Shown here: one piece after another, positions 1 through 6,036 of the stretch
Layout of the letters: the number at the start of each line of letters is the position of its first letter
Numbering within the stretch: the stretch's first letter is position 1
Source of the DNA: Candidatus Gastranaerophilales bacterium
Lineage (GTDB): Bacteria; Cyanobacteriota; Vampirovibrionia; Gastranaerophilales; JAILCC01
Length of the DNA: 12,010 bases
Reading direction: 5' to 3'
Assembly: GCA_024408745.1 (NCBI GenBank)
Contig: JAKSUS010000016.1
Coordinates: forward strand, 1-12,010
Notes under the pieces: generated by a model
Told to the model about the DNA's origin: nothing
Database searches by the model: none
What the model saw: the letters and a program-made list of their open reading frames with translations, nothing else
Program-made: the position numbers and the translations under genes

Positions 1-168
1 TTATATACAGAAGATAAAAATCTTCCTTTAAGACGTTCTCACGAGAATGCTGATATCATCAAATTATACAAAGAAAATCTTGAAAAACCCGGTTCACATC
101 TTGCACATGAATTGTTACACACAACTTATGCAGATATGAAAAAGGGTTCTTATAAAGATTTTGAATAA
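1..168 (+). CDS. [FeFe]-hydrogenase, C-terminal fragment (partial, 5' end outside window)
   Basis: Frame 1 is open from the first base to TAA at 166-168, giving the last 55 residues of a protein. The segment LPLRRSHEN, then IIKLYKEN and HELLHTTY, is the typical tail of the iron-hydrogenase small-subunit domain, found at the C-terminus of HydA/HndD-type [FeFe]-hydrogenases. These enzymes reduce protons or oxidise H2 in the cytoplasm, linked to ferredoxin or NAD(P)H during fermentation. The catalytic H-cluster cysteines and any N-terminal iron-sulfur domains lie upstream of the window, so I cannot tell a monomeric HydA from an HndD/HydA subunit of a bifurcating complex. About twelve residues follow the usual HTHY-like end (here HTTY). 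An intrinsic terminator follows 16 bp after the stop, so this is probably the last gene of its transcript. Confidence 0.85.
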   Translation, partial: LYTEDKNLPLRRSHENADIIKLYKENLEKPGSHLAHELLHTTYADMKKGSYKDFE

Positions 169-184
169 TTTATAAGATAAGATT

Positions 185-220
185 AAAAGAGATGTTCGAT
201 TTTTGGACATCTCTTTTTTT
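185..220 (+). terminator. Rho-independent terminator after the hydrogenase gene
   Basis: Arms at 185-197 and 205-217 pair almost perfectly (one G-U pair) around a 7-nt loop at 198-204. The right arm runs into a tract of seven T at 214-220. It ends the hydrogenase transcript and lies immediately upstream of the first permease reading frame. Confidence 0.9.
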
Positions 221-267
221 ATAAAATATATATTCCGTATCTCTTTTTAGCACCGGCTATAATACTT

Positions 268-1080
268 TTGGCGGTATTTTTTTTCATCCCGTTTTTTGAA
301 AGTTTTTATATAAGCATGCTTGATTATTCAAATGATATTTATAATCCCGATTTTGTCGGAATTACTAATTATATAACGCTTTTTCATTCTTCAATTTTTT
401 GGAAAACAATGTGGAATACAGTAATTTATCTTGTTGTTGCGGTTCCGCTTTTGGTTATTTTACCTTTGATTATTGCAATTGTAATCAATCAAAAACTTAG
501 AGGAATTACATTTTACAGAGTTTCGATTTATCTTCCTGTTGTTGTTTCGATAGTTGTTGCAGGTATTGCGTGGAAGTGGTTATATGCAGACAGTGGAATT
601 TTAAACTATTTTGTAACTCTATTAGGCTTTGACAAAATCGGTTGGCTCACTGATCCTAAATATTCTTTATATTCTGTTATTTTAGTAACGGTTTGGAAAG
701 GTTTAGGATACTACATGATGATTTATCTTGCAGCTTTAACAAGTGTTCCGACTGACTTATATGAAGCAGCAGACATTGATGGAGCAAATCTTTTACAAAA
801 GCATTTAACCGTTACAATTCCACATTTATTGCCGGCTATCGCTTTAGTAAGTATTATAAGTTCAATAAGTGCAATGAAAGTCTTTGTTGAAATTTATGTT
901 ATGACACAAGGCGGACCTTTAAACTCAAGTATGACTGTTGTTTATTACATTTATCAAAAAGCATTTGAAAATCTTGACTTAGGATATGCCTCTGCTTGCG
1001 GAGTTGTTTTAATGGTAATAATTATGGCAATAAGTGTTTTAAATATCAAAAAAATCGAAGGAGGAAAATTCAGTGCTTAG
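268..1080 (+). CDS. ABC sugar-transporter permease, MalF/UgpA-like; true start unclear
   Basis: An inner-membrane permease of the carbohydrate (CUT1-type) ABC importer family. The EAA loop that docks the ATPase is visible at residues 166-188 counted from 268 (YEAADIDGAN, then IPHLLPA), as is the usual GGPLNSS segment near residue 215. TTG at 268 is the only recognised start codon in the open frame, but it would begin inside the first membrane helix and has no good ribosome binding site. Codons 238-267 already encode the family's conserved N-terminal YLFLAPA stretch in frame, so the protein should start earlier. The frame is open back to a TAA at 184-186 without any ATG or GTG. Possible explanations are an AUA/AUU start (226 or 232), a 5' deletion, or a base error in the T7 tract. 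It overlaps the next permease by 8 bp. The substrate cannot be told from sequence, and no binding protein or ATPase gene is in view. Confidence 0.85.
   Translation: MAVFFFIPFFESFYISMLDYSNDIYNPDFVGITNYITLFHSSIFWKTMWNTVIYLVVAVPLLVILPLIIAIVINQKLRGITFYRVSIYLPVVVSIVVAGIAWKWLYADSGILNYFVTLLGFDKIGWLTDPKYSLYSVILVTVWKGLGYYMMIYLAALTSVPTDLYEAADIDGANLLQKHLTVTIPHLLPAIALVSIISSISAMKVFVEIYVMTQGGPLNSSMTVVYYIYQKAFENLDLGYASACGVVLMVIIMAISVLNIKKIEGGKFSA
1058..1064 (+). promoter_or_regulatory. Strong Shine-Dalgarno for the second permease (GTG start)
   Basis: AAGGAGG stands 8 nt before GTG at 1073 and lies inside the 3' end of the preceding permease gene. It fixes the GTG start and the 8-bp overlap, so the two permeases are likely translationally coupled. 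Confidence 0.85.
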
Positions 1081-1918
1081 AAAGTTTTTTAAATCTTTAT
1101 TTTCTCATTCGTTTTTAATATTTATGACAATAATTTCAATCGGACCGTTTTTGTGGTTAATTTCAACTGCATTAAAATCAAAAAATGAAAATATTTTTGC
1201 TTATCCTCCTCAGTTTATTCCTCAGCATATAACTTTGGAAAACTTTATAGGGGCATGGCAGCAAGTTCCCTTTATGGGCTACATTATAAACAGTACAATT
1301 GTTACGGTTTTAACTATTGTTTTGAATTTGCTTTTTGCTTCACTTGCCGCATATCCGTTGGTAAGGATGGAGTTTAACGGGAGAGGCGGGTGCTTTTTTG
1401 CAACACTTGCAACTGTGATGGTGCCGTGTCAGGTCATTATGATACCTTTATACTTATTGACCTTGAGATTAAATTTAGTTGATTCTTACGGGGCGGTTGC
1501 AGGTTTTGCGGGCATGATTTTGCCGTTTGGAGTCAGCGCATTTGGTATTTTACTGATGCGTCAGGCATTTATGGCAATACCGAAAGAGTTAGAGGAAGCG
1601 GCAATTATTGACGGGTGTAATGTTTTTCAAATTTGGTGGAAAGTTTTAATGCCACTTGTAAAACCATCTTTGGCGACATTGGCAATATTTACGTTTGTCG
1701 GTTGCTGGGGTGAATTTTTATGGCCGAGTATCGTATTAACTAAGCAGGAAATGTTTACACTTCCTGTCGGGTTGAATTATTTGCAGGGCTTTTTCAGTTC
1801 TAACTGGAGATTTATTTCAGCAGGTGCAATAATTTCCACAATTCCTATATTGATATTTTTCTTAGCTTTGCAAAAACATTTTGTCGGCGGACAAACTCAG
1901 GGTGCGGTAAAAGGGTAA
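1073..1918 (+). CDS. ABC sugar-transporter permease, MalG/UgpE-like
   Basis: The second inner-membrane permease of the carbohydrate importer, 281 residues, a normal length for MalG/UgpE-type subunits. The EAA loop is at residues 172-200 (ELEEAAIIDG, then LMPLVKPSLA). The N-terminus carries the family's first helix (residues 11-31) and then an ENFIGAW segment. The FSSNW and GAIISTIPILIFF stretches near the C-terminus are also typical. The GTG start is supported by a perfect Shine-Dalgarno and an 8-bp overlap with the upstream permease; the two should form the heterodimeric channel. The reading frame is complete and looks functional. Its base composition is visibly less AT-rich than the TPR gene that follows. 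A weak 5-bp hairpin (1911-1928) overlaps the stop codon but has no T-tract, so I do not call a terminator. Confidence 0.93.
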   Translation: MLRKFFKSLFSHSFLIFMTIISIGPFLWLISTALKSKNENIFAYPPQFIPQHITLENFIGAWQQVPFMGYIINSTIVTVLTIVLNLLFASLAAYPLVRMEFNGRGGCFFATLATVMVPCQVIMIPLYLLTLRLNLVDSYGAVAGFAGMILPFGVSAFGILLMRQAFMAIPKELEEAAIIDGCNVFQIWWKVLMPLVKPSLATLAIFTFVGCWGEFLWPSIVLTKQEMFTLPVGLNYLQGFFSSNWRFISAGAIISTIPILIFFLALQKHFVGGQTQGAVKG

Positions 1919-1956
1919 TTTAGCCCTTAAAATATTATATGAACAATGCAGTCTAA

Positions 1957-1980
1957 CATGTGTTTGAACTCTGACACATG
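1957..1980. repeat. Inverted repeat in the permease-TPR intergenic region
   Basis: A perfect 7-bp inverted repeat (CATGTGT at 1957-1963, ACACATG at 1974-1980) with a 10-nt loop. No T-tract follows, so it does not look like an intrinsic terminator. It could be an operator or an RNA stem-loop; nothing in the sequence decides between these. It lies in a 197-bp spacer without a convincing gene. Confidence 0.45.
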
Positions 1981-2053
1981 GGGTTATAACATTTTCTGCC
2001 CACACCTTTAATCATTAATATTACCTTATGCTTAATTTCAACCTGTCACATTA

Positions 2054-2083
2054 TTGCCAGAATAATTTGTAATATGCTAAAAT
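2054..2083 (+). promoter_or_regulatory. Putative sigma-70 promoter with extended -10, upstream of the TPR gene
   Basis: TTGCCA at 2054-2059 and TAAAAT at 2078-2083 are 18 bp apart. The -10 is extended by TG at 2075-2076. It lies about 30 bp before the ATG at 2116. This is pattern matching only. Confidence 0.5.
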
Positions 2084-2115
2084 GTCCTAAGTAAATCCTT
2101 ATAAAGAGATATTAA

Positions 2116-3420
2116 ATGGGAATTGTTATAAGAAAAAAGCCAAAATTTCAAAAAAAGAAAATAATAAAAAAAATTATAATTTTATTTATTATTTATTTGG
2201 TTACATTTTCTGCATCTTTCTTTTTCTTTAATAAAAATAATATTAATAAAAATCTTGATAAAAAGAAAACCGTTATTGTTTATGCCAATGATGGAGAAAA
2301 GTTTTTGAGTGAAAAAAAATATTCACAGGCTATTGAATATTATATGACTCAATTAAATCAAAATCCCGAAGATTATGTATCAATGACACAATTAGGCTTG
2401 GCATATAAAAACTTAGAACAATATGATAAAGCAAAATTTTATCTGTATAAATCATACCAAATTTCACCAACATATAGATATAATTATATATATGCAGCAC
2501 AAATTTATATTGCGGAAAAAAATTATGAAATAGCGGAAAGTACTATTGATGCAATGCCTACTTCAAGCAAAGAGGATTTTTTGGCAAAAGCGGATTTATT
2601 AATAAAACTTTCAAGAGAAATCTCCGATTTGGAAGAAAAAATAGTTTATTACAGAAGAGCTGTTTCTTATTATAAAAAATATGATAAAACTGCTTTTAAC
2701 GAAACTCTTGATGAATTAATAAATTTATATTTTAAACTTGCAGAATATTATAAATCAAAAGGCGATATATCAAATATAAAAAGTCTTTATTCAAGTATTA
2801 TAAGATATAAAGATAATTGTGAAATGAGAAATATTATCGCTATGAAATATAAAGCAATTGCTCATGATACTGATGCAATTTTAAATATAACTCAAGCCGT
2901 TAATCAGGCAGAAACTCAGGAAGAAAAAAGATTAACAAGAAAAAATCTCATTGATTTAAAATATTATTTTGAACAAAAAGCTAACAATAAAAATATTAAA
3001 ATAATAAATTCACTTCTTGATATTTTAGATGAAGAAACAATACTTGTTGATGAAAATCATACGGCACTTTCGGTTACTAATGAGGATTTCAAATATATAA
3101 AAGATAAAAAGAAAAAGAAAATTCTTCCCGTTTTGACTTTAAAAATTAAAAACAAATCCGACAAACCGGTTACACCAATTTATCTCAAAGCAGAAATATA
3201 TTTTCATCATAAAAAAGTTCTTGAAACTGAAAAATTAACAGTTATTCCTCCTGATATAACTTTAGAACCAAATAAAGAAACAGATTTAATTACAATTAAT
3301 TTTGATAATGAAGTAAAGAAAAACAAATTGAAATACTATACTGTCGGTTTGAGCTTATCTGATGATAATATGAATTGGAAATTATACAGAATTTATCAAG
3401 CAGATAAAATATCAAAATAA
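2116..3420 (+). CDS. Membrane-anchored TPR protein of unknown function
   Basis: 434 residues. A very basic N-terminus (residues 6-19) precedes one hydrophobic segment (about 20-38), predicting a single membrane anchor with the rest outside the cytoplasm. Residues 53-145 hold TPR-like helical pairs (for example YSQAIEYYMTQLNQNPED and YDKAKFYLYKSYQISP), and further helical repeats run to about residue 300. From about residue 334 the sequence turns into a beta-rich domain (PVLTLKIKNKSDKPVTPIYL, then a second strand set ending YTVGLSLSDD), resembling small Ig-like/FxLYD-type folds. Such proteins usually act as scaffolds or in envelope assembly, but I do not recognise this family and assign no function. 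It is strikingly rich in Lys, Asn, Ile and Tyr and more AT-rich than the permeases. It is preceded by its own putative promoter and a weak AAAGAG ribosome binding site, and its end converges with comF, 5 bp apart. Confidence 0.85.
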   Translation: MGIVIRKKPKFQKKKIIKKIIILFIIYLVTFSASFFFFNKNNINKNLDKKKTVIVYANDGEKFLSEKKYSQAIEYYMTQLNQNPEDYVSMTQLGLAYKNLEQYDKAKFYLYKSYQISPTYRYNYIYAAQIYIAEKNYEIAESTIDAMPTSSKEDFLAKADLLIKLSREISDLEEKIVYYRRAVSYYKKYDKTAFNETLDELINLYFKLAEYYKSKGDISNIKSLYSSIIRYKDNCEMRNIIAMKYKAIAHDTDAILNITQAVNQAETQEEKRLTRKNLIDLKYYFEQKANNKNIKIINSLLDILDEETILVDENHTALSVTNEDFKYIKDKKKKKILPVLTLKIKNKSDKPVTPIYLKAEIYFHHKKVLETEKLTVIPPDITLEPNKETDLITINFDNEVKKNKLKYYTVGLSLSDDNMNWKLYRIYQADKISK

Positions 3421-3425
3421 AATAT

Positions 3426-4085
3426 TTAAAAATTACATTTATTTGAGCGACTTGCAGTAATTACAATATACTTTTGCGGTTCTTCGCTTAGAATTAATCT
3501 TGACAATTCTTCAATAGTTGTACCTGTTGTTAAAATGTCATCAATTAACAAAATCTTTTTAGCTTTTATTTCCTTTGAAACCTCAAACGCCCCTTTTATC
3601 ATTGTTTTTCTCTCAGTAATTGATAATTTATAAAGAGGAACAGTATCTTTTATTCTTTTTAATAAATCTGTTTTTAATTCAATATTAAAATGCTTTGCTA
3701 AATCTTCCGCTACTAATTCCATGTGATTGTATTTTCTTTTCTTAAATCTTTTTTCATGAATCGGAACGGGACAAATTACAAAATCTTCTATATTAATATT
3801 ATAATTTTCAACAGTTTTTATAATTATATCCGATAAAATCTTCCTGAAATCACTTTTCTTATGATATTTAAAACCTCTTATTACTTTTAATAATTCATTT
3901 TCATATGCAGCACCGCAATAAATTGTAGTACCAAATTTCTTTACCTCATGAAATTTTAAATTTGAAAAGATTTTTTCTCTGCAATCTTCGCATAAAAACA
4001 TATCCATGCATTTTTTAGAGCAAATGTAACATTTCCTGTAATAAAGTAAATCAAGTATTTTAGAGCAAAATTCGGTAAATTTCAT
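3426..4085 (-). CDS. comF: ComF family phosphoribosyltransferase-like protein
   Basis: 219 residues, normal for ComF/GntX. An N-terminal zinc-finger-like pair is present (C19-x2-C22 and C32-x2-C35), then a type I phosphoribosyltransferase fold with the conserved VPIHEKRFKKRKYNH region (residues 107-121) and the PRPP-binding loop ILLIDDILTTGTT (178-190). ComF is needed for natural DNA uptake in several bacteria, where it acts in the cytoplasm after single-stranded DNA import, working with helicase ComFA and DprA/PriA. The gene stands alone here: no comFA or other competence gene is in the window, so a role in transformation is inferred from family only. It is divergent from rseP (70-bp spacer) and convergent with the TPR gene. 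No clear Shine-Dalgarno precedes the ATG; a start a few codons downstream is unlikely because the Cys motif begins at residue 19. Confidence 0.9.
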   Translation of the reverse strand: MKFTEFCSKILDLLYYRKCYICSKKCMDMFLCEDCREKIFSNLKFHEVKKFGTTIYCGAAYENELLKVIRGFKYHKKSDFRKILSDIIIKTVENYNINIEDFVICPVPIHEKRFKKRKYNHMELVAEDLAKHFNIELKTDLLKRIKDTVPLYKLSITERKTMIKGAFEVSKEIKAKKILLIDDILTTGTTIEELSRLILSEEPQKYIVITASRSNKCNF

Positions 4086-4093
4086 AAATAATT

Positions 4094-4121
4094 TTGTAAT
4101 CTTTCATATAACTGCTAAAAT
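4094..4121 (+). promoter_or_regulatory. Putative promoter with extended -10, upstream of rseP
   Basis: TTGTAA at 4094-4099 and TAAAAT at 4116-4121 are 16 bp apart, with an extended -10 TG at 4113-4114. The nonamer TGCTAAAAT is identical to the one before the gene at 2116. A clear AAAGGA ribosome binding site follows at 4143-4148, 7 nt before the ATG. Confidence 0.45.
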
Positions 4122-4155
4122 ATATTTAAGCACATAAATAAAAAAGGATAAATTA

Positions 4156-5520
4156 ATGCATATAATTGGAATGATTTTATTAATAAGTATGCTCATTGTT
4201 GTTCACGAGGCAGGACATTTTTTTGTAGCAAGAGCATTAAAAATAAGAGTAGACAGAGTAGGTTTTGGTCTGCCGATTGGACCAACATTATTCGAGAAAA
4301 AAATAGGTGATATTACATACTGCATTCATGCACTTTTATTGGGAGGTTATGTAGGATTTCCTGATGATGATCCTGAAAGTACAGTTCCTGCTGACGATCC
4401 CGACAGAATTTCAAACAGACCTAATTGGCAAAAAGCACTTGTTATCTCAGCAGGTGTAATAATGAATGTTGTTTTTGCATATTTTATTGTTTTCTTTGTT
4501 GCCTTTGGGACAGGAAAACTCCCTTCAGGTCAATATGATATTGTTTTTCAATCAGTAATGGAGGGCGATGTACCTGCACAATATGCCGGTTTTAAAAAAG
4601 ACGATAAAATTATAAACATTAACGGGGTAAAAATTTCTAATCCTATGTATTTTTCAGAATTAATTCAAAGAAGCATAAAATTTGACGGTTATGTTGAAGA
4701 AGATAATATTAACGCACAAATAAAAAATATTCAAAATTCAAATAAAAAACTAAACTTAAAAGATAATGAAATCATCAAAAAAGGAACAAAAGTCATTATT
4801 CCTAAGGCCTGTAAAGAAAAGATGATTACAATTCCCGAAGATTTTTATTTAAGAAAAAGACCTTTACCTGACGGTATTGCATTAAATGATAATCAAAAGA
4901 AACTAAGAGATGCTTTTGATAAAAATAATAATTATATTGCAGACGGTACAACAACTTTAAAAGATTTAGCAACTGCAAGTGCCGATACAAGTCATCCTCT
5001 TGTCATAACCGTTTTAAGAGAAGGAAAAGAAGTTACACTCAACTCTATTTATCCTAACGAAAAAGGCTTGATAGGGATATACCATACCCAAATAGAAGTT
5101 GAAACACCTGTTAATTCATTTATTGACGGACTTGTTCGCTCAAATGAATATATTATAAGAAATACTTATATGATGGCAGACGGACTTGTTAAACTTGTTA
5201 TAGGAAAAGTTGCACCTGATAATATGCACGGAGTTGTTGCAATAGTAAAATTAGGTGGTGATACGATAAAAAGGAATAAATGGGACGGATTATTATTAAC
5301 AGCCTTAATAAGTATTGATTTGGCAATAATTAATTTACTTCCAATTCCTGCATTAGATGGCGGTTATTTATTGTTTATATTGCTTGAAACAATTTTAAGA
5401 CGACCTTTAAATGAAAAAATCACAGAAAATATTTCAAAAATATGTTTCTTATTGTTGATAATTTTAATGATTTTAATAATAGCTAACGATATTTGGGCTT
5501 TAGTAACAAAGAAATTTTAG
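4156..5520 (+). CDS. rseP: RseP-type site-2 (M50) intramembrane zinc metalloprotease
   Basis: 454 residues. The zinc-binding HEAGH is at 17-21 in the first membrane helix, followed by the family's LLGGYVGFP loop (61-69) and a helix with GVIMNVVFAYF (100-110). The third zinc ligand is Asp401 in NLLPIPALDGG. The last helix is at about 427-447. A PDZ-like region starts near 131 (GDVPAQYAGFKKDDKIINING) and appears to resume near 281 (PLVITVLREGKEVTL), with about 105 Lys/Asn-rich residues between. Site-2 proteases cut transmembrane segments of membrane-anchored regulators, such as anti-sigma factors, or clear leftover signal peptides. No anti-sigma gene is nearby, so the substrate is unknown. The deaminase gene follows 9 bp downstream and is likely co-transcribed. 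All catalytic residues are present. Confidence 0.93.
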   Translation: MHIIGMILLISMLIVVHEAGHFFVARALKIRVDRVGFGLPIGPTLFEKKIGDITYCIHALLLGGYVGFPDDDPESTVPADDPDRISNRPNWQKALVISAGVIMNVVFAYFIVFFVAFGTGKLPSGQYDIVFQSVMEGDVPAQYAGFKKDDKIININGVKISNPMYFSELIQRSIKFDGYVEEDNINAQIKNIQNSNKKLNLKDNEIIKKGTKVIIPKACKEKMITIPEDFYLRKRPLPDGIALNDNQKKLRDAFDKNNNYIADGTTTLKDLATASADTSHPLVITVLREGKEVTLNSIYPNEKGLIGIYHTQIEVETPVNSFIDGLVRSNEYIIRNTYMMADGLVKLVIGKVAPDNMHGVVAIVKLGGDTIKRNKWDGLLLTALISIDLAIINLLPIPALDGGYLLFILLETILRRPLNEKITENISKICFLLLIILMILIIANDIWALVTKKF

Positions 5521-5529
5521 GTATGTAAA

Positions 5530-6033
5530 ATGACTAATATTCCAACATTTGTAAATGAAATTATAAAAGAATTATGCAAGCAAAACATAATTGCTCAAGA
5601 AAAAGGGTTTGGACCGTTCTCAGCAGCAATATGTGATAAAAACGGTAAAATCATAGCACTTGAACATAATAGCGTGGTTTTGGATAATTGTTCATTGCAT
5701 CACGCTGAAATTAACACAATTAAATCAGTACAGGAAAAATTAGGGACTTATGATTTATCTTCATATGATTTATCAATCTGTATAACGGCTGAACCATGCT
5801 CAATGTGTATAGGTGCGCTTATGTGGTCAGGAATAAAGAATATTTACTATGGCACTCCGTCAAATATTGTTGAAAAATTAACAGGATTTGATGAAGGTTA
5901 TAAACCTGATTGGGTAAATTACTTTGAGAATAAAGGAATTAAAGTTACAGGAAATATTGAACCTGAAATATGCGAAAATATTTTAAGAAATTATGTTAAA
6001 ACAGGTAAAACTATTTATAAACCAAATATATAA
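5530..6033 (+). CDS. Cytidine/deoxycytidylate-deaminase-fold enzyme, guanine-deaminase-like
   Basis: 167 residues of the zinc-dependent nucleobase deaminase fold. HAE at 58-60 gives zinc ligand His58 and proton-shuttling Glu60; PCSMC at 89-93 gives ligands Cys90 and Cys93. The FGPFSAAI segment (27-34) matches the substrate loop of GuaD and TadA enzymes. The downstream TGFDEGYKPDW segment and the long C-terminal tail resemble bacterial guanine deaminase (GuaD, guanine to xanthine plus ammonia) more than tRNA adenosine deaminase, which I keep as the alternative. It acts in the cytoplasm in purine salvage if GuaD. The start follows the rseP stop by 9 bp; a short AGG overlapping that stop is the only Shine-Dalgarno-like match. 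The stop is 3 bp from the stop of the convergent TPR gene, with no clear terminator between. Confidence 0.85.
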   Translation: MTNIPTFVNEIIKELCKQNIIAQEKGFGPFSAAICDKNGKIIALEHNSVVLDNCSLHHAEINTIKSVQEKLGTYDLSSYDLSICITAEPCSMCIGALMWSGIKNIYYGTPSNIVEKLTGFDEGYKPDWVNYFENKGIKVTGNIEPEICENILRNYVKTGKTIYKPNI

Positions 6034-6036
6034 ATA

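Noticed and set aside
192..224. ATG at 192 opening a 10-codon ORF
   Set aside because: Ends at TAA 222-224 inside or after the terminator; only meaningful if a T in the T7 tract is an error, so it is listed only as an alternative in the permease finding.
1911..1928. Hairpin over the permease stop as an intrinsic terminator
   Set aside because: Only 5 bp plus a wobble pair, and followed by A-rich rather than T-rich sequence.
1958..2011. 17-codon plus-strand ORF in the 1919-2115 spacer
   Set aside because: Too short, with no ribosome binding site; overlaps the inverted repeat and the minus-strand mini-ORF.
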